From Williamsia soli (GTDB lineage: Bacteria; Actinomycetota; Actinomycetes; Mycobacteriales; Mycobacteriaceae): a stretch of 64,000 nt of DNA. The notes under the pieces are model-generated. The model saw nothing but the letters and a program-made list of their open reading frames with translations, was not told the DNA's origin and made no database searches. The stretch is from positions 1 through 64,000 of the forward strand of contig NZ_JAFRDR010000009.1 in NCBI RefSeq assembly GCF_017377795.1. The letters are read 5' to 3'. The translations under genes and the position numbers were made by a program. Shown piece after piece: positions 42,768 to 52,576 of this stretch. Position 1 is the first letter of the stretch; the number at the start of each line of letters is the position of its first letter.

Positions 42768-44438
42768 CTAACGACCGGCCGCTTCGATCCGAGCGGCCAC
42801 CGCATCGACGAACACCGTCGAGATGTCGGCTGCCGACTCGGCGATGTAGCTGGTCCCCCCGGTGGCATCTGCGATCTGCTTCAGCGAGTCGGCGTCAGCG
42901 TCCTCGGTGATCCCGATGGTCAGGATCAACACGGGCCGGGCCGGGTCCTCGAGCGCCTTGAGCTCGGCCAACAGCCCCTGCAGACTGATGGAGTTGTCGT
43001 CCTCGTTCTGACCGTCGGTCAAGAGGATGACACTGTTCGAGAAGTTGGGGTCGTAGCTGTCCTGCACCTCTTTGAACGCTGCCAGCGTGGTGTCGTAGAG
43101 CCCGGTCGCGCCGCCGAGGCGGTCCGGCAAGGTGACGATCTGCGACTCCAGGTACTGACGGTGCGTCTGTCCGTCCGCGTCGACGGTGTCGAGGCGTTCG
43201 ATGGGCGCGATCGGGAGCCAGTCCTGTCCCTGGCCGCCCATGTTGATCGAGAACAGCCACGCGCCCAGTGCGGTGTTGTTCGGGAACAGCGTCAGTCCGT
43301 TCTGGCTTGCCTCGACAAGCATTTCCGCCCGCGTGGAGTCCCCCGCACGTTCCTCCATCGACCCCGAGGCATCCTCGACGACGAGGCTGCGGATCGGCAC
43401 CCCGAGTACCGCCCACTGCCGCAGCGCCTTGTCCTCCTGGGCCGGATCCTTGAGGGTCAGCACGGTCACCTGACCGACCCCGCCCTCGGGGCCGGGTTCA
43501 TCCACCGACGTACGAAAACCGCTCGCGGTCAGGGCTTCTGCGCCTTGATCGGACGCGATCTGCTCGACGAGCTTCGCTCCGGCCTTCGCGATGGTGTCCT
43601 TGCGAGCTGCGGACGCGGTGTTGAGCATCGGATAATCCAGGATCATGGTCCCGTCCGCCGGAACCGAGGGCGTCAGACCGCTCTCCGGATTCGCGCGCTG
43701 GAACTCGATGAAATGCTGTTCACTGACGACGGTCGGGGAATCACTTCCTGCTGAGACTGCGAGCCGGTCGCCGTCGGAGTCGCCGCCGACGCGCGCGTTG
43801 CCCTGCTGCAGCGCCAGCAGCGTCATCGCATCGGTGAATTCCTTGCGCGTGATCGCTCCGTCCTGCTCGGCGGCCAGCGCACCGACGATCGGGGCGTCTC
43901 CGGTGCTCGAGTCGATCGGATTGCCGAGCCGCAGACCCGGCAGCGTCATGACGTCGACCCAGTTCTCCAGCGGTGCAACATCTTTGCCCGCAACAACCAC
44001 AGGGCTCGCAGCCACCGAATCGGCGATGATGTCGGGTGACGCGCGAACCTGGTCGGTGACCTTGCGTGCCCTTGTCTGAGAGTCCGCGATCCACAGATCC
44101 GGGGCTTGATCGCCCTTGGTCAACTGCCCCGCCACGTTCGCGCCGCTGACCGCGGTCACGGTGAAGTCGTAGCAGGAACCGCTCGACGCCTCGGCGGCCA
44201 CCGGTTTGAGGGTGCCGGCCATCGACGGGTCGGCGATCACCGCGACCGCCTCCCGGGACTCGCAGTCGGTCCCCGACCCGTCCCACACAGTGCGCCACAA
44301 GATCAGTCCCGCCACCAACCCCGCGACCAGCACCAGAGCGATCAGGGCCCACCGTCCCCCACTCCCCCGCCCGCCGTCGCGATGTCCGCTGAATCCGAAC
44401 TCATCCTCGGCGCCGCTGTCGACTCCGTGTCGACCCAT
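42768..44438 (-). CDS. Substrate-binding-like plus VWA domain membrane protein
   Basis: 556 residues. A charged N-terminus and one helix (about 30-50) precede a periplasmic-binding-protein-like region (60-330, with 'DLWIADSQTRAR' and 'MILDYPML') and a C-terminal VWA domain (about 350-556). The MIDAS motif is VVEDASGSM (D-x-S-G-S), followed by 'VILLTDGQNEDDN'. Metal-dependent ligand binding outside the membrane is expected. The ATG follows AAGGTGG. It is the last gene of the minus-strand block that begins with the MBL-fold hydrolase. Confidence 0.8.
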   Translation of the reverse strand: MGRHGVDSGAEDEFGFSGHRDGGRGSGGRWALIALVLVAGLVAGLILWRTVWDGSGTDCESREAVAVIADPSMAGTLKPVAAEASSGSCYDFTVTAVSGANVAGQLTKGDQAPDLWIADSQTRARKVTDQVRASPDIIADSVAASPVVVAGKDVAPLENWVDVMTLPGLRLGNPIDSSTGDAPIVGALAAEQDGAITRKEFTDAMTLLALQQGNARVGGDSDGDRLAVSAGSDSPTVVSEQHFIEFQRANPESGLTPSVPADGTMILDYPMLNTASAARKDTIAKAGAKLVEQIASDQGAEALTASGFRTSVDEPGPEGGVGQVTVLTLKDPAQEDKALRQWAVLGVPIRSLVVEDASGSMEERAGDSTRAEMLVEASQNGLTLFPNNTALGAWLFSINMGGQGQDWLPIAPIERLDTVDADGQTHRQYLESQIVTLPDRLGGATGLYDTTLAAFKEVQDSYDPNFSNSVILLTDGQNEDDNSISLQGLLAELKALEDPARPVLILTIGITEDADADSLKQIADATGGTSYIAESAADISTVFVDAVAARIEAAGR

Positions 44439-44498
44439 CCCTCACCACCTTGTTTCGAGGTTCGCCGGATTCTATACACACCGGCGACGGCGGTGAGG

Positions 44499-44936
44499 TC
44501 AGGCGTAGAGGTCGTGGAACTTCTGCAGTGAGGTGCGGATGTCGCCCTTGACGACCTTCGCGGCCGCCCGGCCGGCGAGCCCGATCATCGGCAGGCCTCC
44601 GAGTTCGAGCTCGAAGGTGAGGTCGGCGCCGTCACCATCGGGTGCGACCTCGAGGATCAGGGTGACCTTCACACCGCCCTTACCGTCTCCCTTGAGGCTC
44701 ACGCGACGGGGCGGGTCGTATTCGTCGACGACCCAGTTGAACCGCACCCGGGTGCCCTTGGCCGCGACGACCGACGACACCTCGGTGCCCTTGCCGATCT
44801 CCCCCGGCCCCGGGAGTTCGCTACGCCACCCGTCGTGAATGACGAGCCATTCACCGAATCGGGACAGGTCCAACGCGTGCTCCCACGCCTGTGCCGGCGT
44901 CAATCCCACCTTGATCGAATCTTTGACCTTTGCCAT
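44499..44936 (-). CDS. SRPBCC family protein, Rv0910 toxin-like
   Basis: 145 residues. It begins MAKVKDSIKVGLTPAQAWEHALDL and contains 'FGEWLVIHDGWRSELPG', 'LKGDGKGGVKVTLI' and 'DIRTSLQKFHDLYA'. This order of segments corresponds to M. tuberculosis Rv0910, described as the toxin of the Rv0909-Rv0910 pair. The matching antitoxin-like gene is at 46252, separated by a lipase gene. Start taken as the ATG of the family N-terminus. Toxicity is inferred from the homologue only; many SRPBCC proteins simply bind lipids. Confidence 0.78.
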   Translation of the reverse strand: MAKVKDSIKVGLTPAQAWEHALDLSRFGEWLVIHDGWRSELPGPGEIGKGTEVSSVVAAKGTRVRFNWVVDEYDPPRRVSLKGDGKGGVKVTLILEVAPDGDGADLTFELELGGLPMIGLAGRAAAKVVKGDIRTSLQKFHDLYA

Positions 44937-44993
44937 GCCGCTGACGTTAGCGTCCGAACTACCGCAGTGGTGCGAGCGGCCGCCCGTGTCCAC

Positions 44994-46241
44994 TCAGACC
45001 GGGCAGCTGTCCGGCGCCGGCTCGTCTGCGAAACGGTCGGAGATCCAGTCGACAGCGGTACCCGTGACCCCGAGGTTGGTGTGTCCGCCGTCGGGTTTGC
45101 GGACGACCTCGACGACGTCGCCCGCCGCGCAGGCACGCTGCACCGCCGCTGCGGTCCAGGCGGGCAAGATGATGGTGTCCTGGTCTCCGTACGCGACGAA
45201 CAACGGACCATCCGCTCGGCGAGCGGGTAGCGCATCACTCTGCAAGATCTCGCGGATCGTGTCGGCTGCATCCTGATCGGCGATCGCAGCGTCACCGGGC
45301 GCAATCGACATGGCGGCGCTGAAGCGATCTGCTGTCGACGTCGGACCGCACGAGGTGAACACATCCGCGCCTGCGGCGAGACCGCCACGCATGTAGTCGC
45401 CGGGGTCGAGATCGGGATACACCTCACGAAGCCCCGCCACCAGGTTCGGGATGAAGATCTTCTGGGCATCGGTGTACTTGGTGTCGACCCCGGCTTCGGT
45501 GATCGGTGAGACGTCCGCAGCCGGCGCCAGCGCAGCGGCACCCACGAACTCGAGTCCCTGGCCATAATCGCCTGCCGCCTCCGCAGATGCCCAGGCGGCC
45601 TGCCCGCCCTGCGATGCCCCGATGGCTGCCCAGCGATCGGAGGTGTCGGGGACGACGTTCCGGGCAGCGCGCACCGCATCGATCATGTTGAACGCGACAG
45701 TTCTCGGCTCGAGATATGGATGCTGCCTGGGGTTGCTCACCGCGGTCCCGAGCCCCTGGTAATCGCTGGCAGCGACGACGAATCCGCGATTGAGCAAGCG
45801 GGTGACGTTGCCGGCTTCGCCGAGGAGGTCGGGGTAGTCGGACGGTCCACAGCTCGGATCGGTGCCCGTGGTGCCGTGGCCCAGGGCGACGATCGGCCAG
45901 CCGCCGGGCGGTGGGACGCCATCGGGAACCGCGATCACCCCGGAGACCTCCGTGCCGAAACCGCCCCCGTACCCGGCGGTGGATCGGTAGATCACCCGGG
46001 TCAACGTACCGGCGGCCCCGAGTTCGGGACTGGCCTCGAACGACTCCTGCGTGACGATGTCGCCACGCTCTGCCGGCGACGGCGCCGGAGGCAGCGATGA
46101 CGACGGCGTCCGGGACGACGAGGCCGGCGACGCACTCGGCGACGACGACAGCGCTAGGCCGTCGTCGTCGCCGGTGGTACACGCGGTGATCGCGAGCAGT
46201 GCGACTGCCGGCGCGATCAGCGCTGTGGTCAGCTTCTTGAT
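44994..46241 (-). CDS. Secreted lipase-family alpha/beta hydrolase lipoprotein, apparent ATC start
   Basis: 415 residues if begun at ATC (46241). From there the frame reads (I/M)KKLTTALIAPAVALLAITAC, a perfect lipoprotein signal with lipobox. The only upstream canonical start, GTG at 46313, lies inside the preceding gene with no spaced ribosome site. TAGG precedes the ATC by six bases. The mature part has 'ALGHGTTGTDP', nucleophile G-A-S-Q-G-G near 200, 'VAYGDQDTI' with Asp and 'GGHTNLG' with His: the catalytic triad of secretory (LIP-type) lipases. It splits an antitoxin/toxin-like pair. Confidence 0.82.
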   Translation of the reverse strand: MKKLTTALIAPAVALLAITACTTGDDDGLALSSSPSASPASSSRTPSSSLPPAPSPAERGDIVTQESFEASPELGAAGTLTRVIYRSTAGYGGGFGTEVSGVIAVPDGVPPPGGWPIVALGHGTTGTDPSCGPSDYPDLLGEAGNVTRLLNRGFVVAASDYQGLGTAVSNPRQHPYLEPRTVAFNMIDAVRAARNVVPDTSDRWAAIGASQGGQAAWASAEAAGDYGQGLEFVGAAALAPAADVSPITEAGVDTKYTDAQKIFIPNLVAGLREVYPDLDPGDYMRGGLAAGADVFTSCGPTSTADRFSAAMSIAPGDAAIADQDAADTIREILQSDALPARRADGPLFVAYGDQDTIILPAWTAAAVQRACAAGDVVEVVRKPDGGHTNLGVTGTAVDWISDRFADEPAPDSCPV

Positions 46242-46251
46242 CGGGTGCCTA

Positions 46252-46440
46252 TCAGTGCTGCTGGCCCGGGTTCCTCTTGTCGTCCCGAGCGAACTTCTTC
46301 GCGGCGTCCGCACCCTTGCGAACCTGCCCGGCGTATTTGCCCTTCGTGGCTTTGTTCACCGCGTCGGCGCCCTGGTCGATGATCTTGGTGTTCTTGCTCA
46401 ACGTCGACTTGCCCTTGTTGATCAGGCCTTTGAGATCCAC
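46252..46440 (-). CDS. Small antitoxin-like protein (Rv0909/MT0933 type)
   Basis: 62 residues from a GTG preceded by AGGAGG at six bases. The sequence is Lys/Ala-rich and helical: 'LINKGKSTLSKNTKIIDQGADAVNKATKGKYAGQVRKGADAAKKF'. The 'T-x-G-K-Y-A-x-x-[VI]-x-K-x-x-x-A-A-K-K' pattern is that of MT0933-like antitoxins. The place directly after a CtpE gene is also that of Rv0909. Its presumed toxin partner is at 44499 rather than adjacent. Confidence 0.75.
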   Translation of the reverse strand: MDLKGLINKGKSTLSKNTKIIDQGADAVNKATKGKYAGQVRKGADAAKKFARDDKRNPGQQH

Positions 46441-46457
46441 GGGATCCTCCTTCTGGT

Positions 46458-48962
46458 CTAACCGTCCGAACGCGCTGTTTCGACGGTGTCTTTCGGTGAA
46501 GATCGGGAGTCCAGCCTACTCGACCAACTCGCGATGACCGGGTTGAGCCGCCAGAGCAACTCCACGGCGGCAATGCCGATCGCCGAGGCGATCAAGGCCA
46601 CGCTCGTCTTGGCCCAGTCGGTGGGGTCGAGCTTGAACAGGTCCTGGGTGAGCGGCAGGCTGAAGATCAGCACGTAAGCCAGCGCCGACCCCGAGATCAA
46701 CAGGACCTTCCACCAGTTGTACGGCCGGGCGACCACTGCCAGCACCCACAGAGAGATGGAGATGAGGGTGATCAGCGCGGTGGTCGCGGCCTGCATCTGA
46801 TCGGGTGTCATGTCGATCGAGTCCTTGCTGCCCAGCTCCACGCCGCCGCCACCCGGATAGACGATCGCGTACGCGACGAAGGTGCAGACCGCGACCACGA
46901 TCCCGGACGGGATCGCCAACCGCAGCACCCGGCCGACGAAGCCGGTGCGCGCACGTTCGTTGTTGGGTGCGAGCGAGAGGATGAAGGCCGGGATCCCGAT
47001 CGTGAACCACGCCGAGATGGTGACGTGAATGGGCTGGAACGGGTACGAGATCGGGGTGAACCCGAAGATCTTGCCTGCCACCCCGGCGATCCCGATCATC
47101 AGCGCGAGCAGCACCGCGTAGACGGTCTTGGTGAGGAACAGGTTGGAGACGCGTTCGATGTTGCCGATCACCCGGCGGCCCTCGCCGACCACATACGGCA
47201 GGGTGGAAAAACGGTTGTCGAGCAGGACGATCTGCGCCACCGACCGGCTCGCCGAGCTGCCCGACCCCATCGCGACACCGATGTCGGCATCTTTGAGGGC
47301 CAGGACGTCGTTGACGCCGTCACCGGTCATCGCCACCGTGTTTCCGCGGGACTGCAAAGCCCCCACCATCGCCCGCTTCTGGTCCGGGCGCACCCGACCG
47401 AAGGTGGTGTGGCTCTCGAGGACGTCGGCGAGTGGGTCCCGCTCGCTCGGCAGGTTGCGGGCATCGACGGCTTCGTCGACGGTACCGAGCCCCAGTGAAC
47501 CCGCCACCGCCCCCACCGACACTGCGTTGTCACCTGAGATCACCTTGACCCTGACGTGCTGCGAGGCAAAGTAATCCAGGGTTTCGCGGGCATCCGAGCG
47601 GACGCGCTGCTCCAGGGCGATCAATGCGCGCGCGGTGACGGATCCGGGGGCGCCGAGGCCGGCGGCCTCGGAGTCGACCGGCACGTCCGTCGAGGCGAGC
47701 AGGAGCACCCGCAGTCCACCCGAGCCGAGTTCGCTTGCCTGCGCAGCGGTGTCCCCGTCGGGGTCGAGCAACATATCGGGCGCACCGAGCAGCCAGTTGC
47801 CGCGATCCTCACCGGACTCGGTGTCGGAGAAGGAGATCCCGCTCCACTTCTTCGCCGAGGTGAACGGCGCGATGTGGGTCGAGGTCCACTTCGGCGCCTC
47901 GGGAAAGGCCTCCGCCATCGCCTGCACGCTGGCGTTCGGACGCGGGTCATGCGCCGCCAGAGCTGCCAGCGCCTGTTGAAGGTCTTCCTGCTCGCCCTGC
48001 ACCGCAACGAGTTCCGACAGTCGCATGCCGTTCTCGGTCAGCGTTCCGGTCTTGTCTGCACAGACGACGTTCACACGGGCCAGACCTTCGATGGCGGGCA
48101 GTTCGTTGACCAGGCACTGCCGCCGGCCCAGTCGGACGACCCCGACGGCGAAGGCGATGGTCGTCATCAGCACCAGCCCTTCGGGGACCATCGGCACCAG
48201 CGCCGCCACCATTCCGAGCAACGAGGCCTTGATGCCGTTGTCGCTGATGAACAGCTGGTTGACGATCGTCAGGAGTCCGGCCGGGATCAGCAACCAGGTG
48301 ATGATCTTCAGGATCTTGTCGATGCCGCTGCGCAATTCGGAGTCGACGAGCGTGAACTTGCTTGCCTCCTCGGCGAGTTGGGCCGCGTAGGCGTCCCGGC
48401 CGACCTTGGTGGCCCGATAGGCACCCGACCCCGATACGACGAAGCTGCCCGACATGATGTGGTCACCCGGCGCCTTGTCGACCGCGTCGGCCTCTCCGGT
48501 GAGCAACGATTCATCGATGTCGAGGGACGCCGATTCGACGGTGTCACCGTCGACGACGATCTGGTCGCCCGGGCCCAACTCGATGATGTCATCGAGGACG
48601 ACCTCGCCGGGCGCGATCTCCGTGGCGACACCGTCGCGGCGCACCATCGGCCGGGTCTGGCCGACGATCGCCAGGGCGTCGAGAGTCTTCTTCGCCCGGA
48701 TCTCCTGGATGATGCCGATACCGCTGTTCGCGATGATCAGCAGCCCGAAGGCGCCGTTGATGATCGAGCCGGTGCTCATCACGATGATGAACAGCACGCC
48801 GAGGATGGCGTTGATGCGGGTGAACACGTTGGCGCGGACGATCTGGCCGATCGTCCGTCCCGAGCGGTCCGGCAGCACGTTCACCTGACCGGCAGCGACC
48901 CGCTCCGCGACCTGGGCCTTGGTGAGCCCGGTGGCGACGTGCGCCTCGTCGATGGCGGTCAT
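46458..48962 (-). CDS. ctpE: P-type cation-transporting ATPase, CtpE-like
   Basis: 834 residues. Features are actuator loop '[14 protein letters not shown]', phosphorylation site '[13 protein letters not shown]' near residue 325, hinge '[24 protein letters not shown]', and eight to ten membrane helices. Helix-4 motif [11 protein letters not shown] resembles calcium-type pumps; the M. tuberculosis homologue CtpE (Rv0908) is linked to Ca2+ uptake. The ATG overlaps the MBL-fold gene stop (ATGA). The neighbours on both sides match the Rv0906-Rv0910 order. Confidence 0.92.
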   Translation of the reverse strand: MTAIDEAHVATGLTKAQVAERVAAGQVNVLPDRSGRTIGQIVRANVFTRINAILGVLFIIVMSTGSIINGAFGLLIIANSGIGIIQEIRAKKTLDALAIVGQTRPMVRRDGVATEIAPGEVVLDDIIELGPGDQIVVDGDTVESASLDIDESLLTGEADAVDKAPGDHIMSGSFVVSGSGAYRATKVGRDAYAAQLAEEASKFTLVDSELRSGIDKILKIITWLLIPAGLLTIVNQLFISDNGIKASLLGMVAALVPMVPEGLVLMTTIAFAVGVVRLGRRQCLVNELPAIEGLARVNVVCADKTGTLTENGMRLSELVAVQGEQEDLQQALAALAAHDPRPNASVQAMAEAFPEAPKWTSTHIAPFTSAKKWSGISFSDTESGEDRGNWLLGAPDMLLDPDGDTAAQASELGSGGLRVLLLASTDVPVDSEAAGLGAPGSVTARALIALEQRVRSDARETLDYFASQHVRVKVISGDNAVSVGAVAGSLGLGTVDEAVDARNLPSERDPLADVLESHTTFGRVRPDQKRAMVGALQSRGNTVAMTGDGVNDVLALKDADIGVAMGSGSSASRSVAQIVLLDNRFSTLPYVVGEGRRVIGNIERVSNLFLTKTVYAVLLALMIGIAGVAGKIFGFTPISYPFQPIHVTISAWFTIGIPAFILSLAPNNERARTGFVGRVLRLAIPSGIVVAVCTFVAYAIVYPGGGGVELGSKDSIDMTPDQMQAATTALITLISISLWVLAVVARPYNWWKVLLISGSALAYVLIFSLPLTQDLFKLDPTDWAKTSVALIASAIGIAAVELLWRLNPVIASWSSRLDSRSSPKDTVETARSDG

Positions 48963-50089
48963 GCGGCGACCTCCCACCAGGACTGGCTGTCGAATCCGTG
49001 TCCCGTGCGTGAGCTGACGTCGAAGTGGGCTCCCGGCATCGGTGTGATCAGCGGGATCTGATGCGCCTGGGCGGCGGGCAGCAGTCGCTGAACCGGATCG
49101 GCCCACTCGTGCAGGGCGAGATTGAAGGTGGCCCAGTGGATCGGCAGCAGAAGCGATTCGGAGAGCTTGTCGCCGTTGAGCATCCGATACACCTCGACCG
49201 CCTCCTCCGGGTTGAGGTGGATGTCGGGCCAGAGCCGGTCGTACGCGCCGATCGCGATCAGGCTCAGGCCGAACGGTCCGTACTCGGCACCGACCTGTTC
49301 GAAGGCGTCGGTGATACCGGTGTCGCCGGAGAAGAAGAAGTTGTTGTTCGGGCCCGCGACGGCCCAACTCGCCCATTGGGTGGTGTTGCGCTGCAGACCG
49401 CGACCGGAGAAGTGCCGGGCCGGGCAGCAGTTGAACGTGAGATCGCCGATCGTGATCGATTCACCCCAATCGGCCTCGCGGATACGCTCCGGGCCGATTC
49501 CCCAGTACTCGAGGTGGGCCCCGACCCCGATCGGCGTCACGAACATCGCCTCCGGATGCAGAACCGCGAGTTTGCGGACAGTCGCGGTGTCGAGGTGGTC
49601 GTAGTGGTCGTGGCTGATCAGGATGACGTCGAGCGAGGGCAACTCGGTGAGCGAGTGCGGCACCGGATGCATGCGGGCCGGCCCGACGATGCTCGATGGT
49701 GAGCAGCGTTTGCTCCATACGGGGTCGGTCAGGATTCGGTGACCGTCGAGTTCCACGAGGACCGAGGCATGACCCATCCATGTCGCGGCGAGGTCAGCGG
49801 CCTCCAGCGGCAGAGGCGTGACGTCGAACTGCAGGTGCTTCGAGGGTTTGCCGATGTCGCCGCGGCGCAGCATCGCCAGCGCCGCCGCCCGGTCACCTTC
49901 GACGGGGGTCGGAGGTTCGACGTTGGCGAACGTGCCGCCTTTCTGGCGCGGCGAGGCGCTGATGTGCGAGAGGACAAGGTCTTTGGGCGCCCCCATTGCC
50001 CGATAGACCTCACCCCCGGCGGTGACACCGGCCGCGGCAAGCGCGACTCCGGCGGTGGCGGCACTGGTCAGGAGCCTGGGACCGGTCAT
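48959..50089 (-). CDS. MBL-fold metal-dependent hydrolase (Rv0906/NAPE-PLD-like)
   Basis: 376 residues from the ATG at 50089; GTG codons at 50107-50110 and the ATG at 50164 are alternatives. A hydrophobic N-terminus (about 1-25) suggests export or anchoring. The metal sites are '[10 protein letters not shown]' near 165, '[11 protein letters not shown]', 'FSGDTGI' and '[14 protein letters not shown]', the arrangement of N-acyl-phosphatidylethanolamine phospholipase D-type enzymes. The substrate is unknown, likely a phosphodiester or lipid. It heads the minus-strand block. Confidence 0.88.
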   Translation of the reverse strand: MTGPRLLTSAATAGVALAAAGVTAGGEVYRAMGAPKDLVLSHISASPRQKGGTFANVEPPTPVEGDRAAALAMLRRGDIGKPSKHLQFDVTPLPLEAADLAATWMGHASVLVELDGHRILTDPVWSKRCSPSSIVGPARMHPVPHSLTELPSLDVILISHDHYDHLDTATVRKLAVLHPEAMFVTPIGVGAHLEYWGIGPERIREADWGESITIGDLTFNCCPARHFSGRGLQRNTTQWASWAVAGPNNNFFFSGDTGITDAFEQVGAEYGPFGLSLIAIGAYDRLWPDIHLNPEEAVEVYRMLNGDKLSESLLLPIHWATFNLALHEWADPVQRLLPAAQAHQIPLITPMPGAHFDVSSRTGHGFDSQSWWEVAA

Positions 50090-50254
50090 GAGATTCGGAA
50101 GACGCACCACGCAGGACACACTACCGGCCAGGTCCACCGGACATCCGGCTCGAACCACCCGCACCGTCGATCTTCTTGCTGCCGTCTGGACACCGGGAAT
50201 AACTCGGCGTACATCTGGCTTTTATAAAACATAGTCAGCCAACAGGAGGCAGTC

Positions 50255-51472
50255 ATGAGTCAGATAGTCGACGCGGTCATCGTCGGAGCGGTACGCACTC
50301 CGATCGGTAAGGGGAAGGCCGGACACGCAGCCGAAGGCGGAGCTGGACCAAGAGTGGGGGCCGGTGGTCTCAATGGCGTGCATCCGGTGGATATGTTGGC
50401 CCACAGCCTCAAGGCACTCGTGGAACAGACGGGCATCGATCCCGTTCTGGTCGACGACGTCATCACCGGCAACGTCACCCAGGCCGATGAACAGGGTCAG
50501 AACATCAGCCGCAATGCGGTACTGGCCGCCGGTTTCCCCGAGTCGGTGCCTGCGACCACGGTTAATCGGCAGTGCGGATCGAGCCAGCAGGCGATTTCGT
50601 TCGCCGCCCAGGCGGTGATGTCGGGCGTCCAGGACGTCGTGATCGCTGCAGGTGTCGAGTCGATGAGCAGGGTTCCGATGATGTCGGATGTCCGTCCGGG
50701 CTCCAACCCGTTCGGCGAAGCGCTGCTGCAGCGCTATCCCGAGGGCTTCATCCCACAGGGTTACAGCGCCGAGCTGATCGCAGCGGACTGGGGATTCTCC
50801 CGCACCGAACTCGACGAGTTCGCCATCTCGAGCCATGACAGGGCTACAGCGGCGACCAAGGCGGGCCGGTTCGACAACGAGATCGTGCCACTGGCGGGTC
50901 TGACCGCCGACGAGATGATCCGTCCGGGCGGGACCATCGAGAAGCTGGCCGCCCTCAAGCCTGCCTTCTACAACCCGGCGATGAAGGAGCGGTTCCCGCA
51001 GATCGACTGGCGGATCACCGCAGCGAACTCGAGTCCGCTCTCCGACGGTAGTGCCGCAGTGCTGATCATGAGCAGCGCCAAGGCCAAGGAACTCGGCCTG
51101 AAGCCGCTCGCCCGGCTGCACAGCTTCTCTGTCGTGGGCTCCGACCCGATCTACATGCTGACCGGCGTCATCCCAGCGACCCAGAAGGTGCTGCAGCGGG
51201 CCGGTCTGTCGATCTCCGACATCGACCTGTTCGAGGTCAACGAGGCCTTCTCCCCCGTCGTGCTGGCCTGGGCCAAGGACACCGGAGCGGACCTGGCGAA
51301 GACCAATGTCAACGGCGGCGCCATCGCACTGGGCCATCCGCTCGGGGCGAGTGGAGCGCGCATCATGACCACCCTGGTCAATGCGCTCGAGCAGACCGGT
51401 GGACGCTACGGCCTGCAGACGATGTGTGAGGCGGGCGGACTCGCCAACGCCACCATCATCGAGCGGCTGTAA
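50255..51472 (+). CDS. Acetyl-CoA C-acyltransferase (thiolase)
   Basis: 405 residues. Catalytic residues are present: nucleophile Cys in NRQCGSSQQA near residue 106, His in GHPLGASGARIM near 354 and Cys in MCEAGGLANA near 391. It should cleave 3-ketoacyl-CoA or condense acyl-CoAs. After 'RTPIGK' there is an extra Gly/Ala-rich stretch of about 15 residues before GVHPVDML, not usual in the family. The ATG follows CAGGAGGCAGTC. It is divergent from the MBL-fold gene. Confidence 0.93.
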   Translation: MSQIVDAVIVGAVRTPIGKGKAGHAAEGGAGPRVGAGGLNGVHPVDMLAHSLKALVEQTGIDPVLVDDVITGNVTQADEQGQNISRNAVLAAGFPESVPATTVNRQCGSSQQAISFAAQAVMSGVQDVVIAAGVESMSRVPMMSDVRPGSNPFGEALLQRYPEGFIPQGYSAELIAADWGFSRTELDEFAISSHDRATAATKAGRFDNEIVPLAGLTADEMIRPGGTIEKLAALKPAFYNPAMKERFPQIDWRITAANSSPLSDGSAAVLIMSSAKAKELGLKPLARLHSFSVVGSDPIYMLTGVIPATQKVLQRAGLSISDIDLFEVNEAFSPVVLAWAKDTGADLAKTNVNGGAIALGHPLGASGARIMTTLVNALEQTGGRYGLQTMCEAGGLANATIIERL

Positions 51473-51504
51473 CTTTTGCCGCACACGGCCATTACCCTGG
51501 GGCG

Positions 51505-52446
51505 GTGGCAGATGAGCTGGTGTTGGCACTCGACCTGGGTGGGACGAAAGTGGAAGCCGCGCTGGTCGACCCGGACGGAGTGGTGCTTGCCCCTTCCCGA
51601 AGCCGGGCGCCGACGGGCGGTGACTCCTCGCCCGCCGACCTGGACTCCGCCGTCCTGGCCGTGGTCGATCACGCCCTGGACCATGCCCCCGCGAGTGCAA
51701 CGATCATCGGTGCCGGGATCGCCGCGGCCGGGCCGGTCGATGAACGAGCGGGAACACTCTCCCCCATCAACATCCCGCAGTGGCGCGACTACCCGTTGCG
51801 CACCTTGATCACTGAACACCTTCGAGACACCCTGAGCGACATACCTGTCAGGTTTCATCGCGACGGCGTGGCCATCGTGCTGGCTGCCCATTGGCTGGGA
51901 AATGCGGCCGGGACCAGCAACCTGTTGGGAATGGTGATCTCCACCGGCATCGGCGGCGGCTTCATCTCGGGCGGTCGCGTCCTCGCAGGCAATTCCGGAC
52001 ACATCGGCCAGATCCAGGTATCCGGCTTTACGGGCGAACTCAGCATCGGCAGCCGAACCACCCTCGAATCCGTTGCCTCCGGTCCACATACAGTGGCCTG
52101 GGCACAAGCGCAGGGGTGGACCGGACACAGCGGAGAAGACCTCGCCCGGTCCTATCGCAACGGTGATCCGATCGCCCGCCGCGCCGTCGTCCGGGTGTCA
52201 GAGGCGGTAGGTCAGGCGATCTGCAGCGCCTGCGCGCTGGTCGAGACCGACGTGGTTGCCATCGGCGGCGGATTCTCGCAGGTCACAACAGATCTGGTGC
52301 CGATGATCGGGCAGGTCGTCAGAAGTCATCCTCTCGACTATGTGTCGCGAGTACAGGTCGTCGATGCCGGACTACCGGAGACCGCGCCGCTCACCGGCGC
52401 GGCTGCCCTGGTCTATCGGCGAAGTCAGGTGGGACTGACGGCCTGA
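51505..52446 (+). CDS. ROK family protein, degenerate sugar kinase-like
   Basis: 313 residues from a GTG. The ATP-binding phosphate-1 loop 'ALDLGGTKVEAALVDPDG' opens the protein and 'VISTGIGGGFISGGRVLAG' follows near 150. The ROK zinc motif C-x-C-G-x-x-G-C is absent, and the usual [AG]-E-I-G-H is SGHIGQ here. Catalytic Asp may remain in 'FHRDGVAIV'. It could be a sugar kinase with altered site or a non-enzymatic ROK. It follows the thiolase by 32 bases on the same strand. Confidence 0.75.
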   Translation: MADELVLALDLGGTKVEAALVDPDGVVLAPSRSRAPTGGDSSPADLDSAVLAVVDHALDHAPASATIIGAGIAAAGPVDERAGTLSPINIPQWRDYPLRTLITEHLRDTLSDIPVRFHRDGVAIVLAAHWLGNAAGTSNLLGMVISTGIGGGFISGGRVLAGNSGHIGQIQVSGFTGELSIGSRTTLESVASGPHTVAWAQAQGWTGHSGEDLARSYRNGDPIARRAVVRVSEAVGQAICSACALVETDVVAIGGGFSQVTTDLVPMIGQVVRSHPLDYVSRVQVVDAGLPETAPLTGAAALVYRRSQVGLTA

Positions 52447-52543
52447 CGCCGCCCTCAGCTCGAACGCAGGTCGCCCAGCGCGTTCCAGGTCTCGCGACAC
52501 GGCCATTCCGATGGGCCGACCAATGCCCACGGTAATTTTGTGA

Positions 52544-52559
52544 GGGGGCATCCGCCCCC
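52544..52559. terminator. Hairpin between convergent ROK and acyl-CoA dehydrogenase genes
   Basis: GGGGGC-ATCC-GCCCCC forms a 6-bp GC stem in the 130-base gap. On the minus side it is followed by CACAAAATTA, with no true T-run on either side, so it is a weak candidate. Confidence 0.45.
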
Positions 52560-52576
52560 GGATTTGGGCGCGGCCC

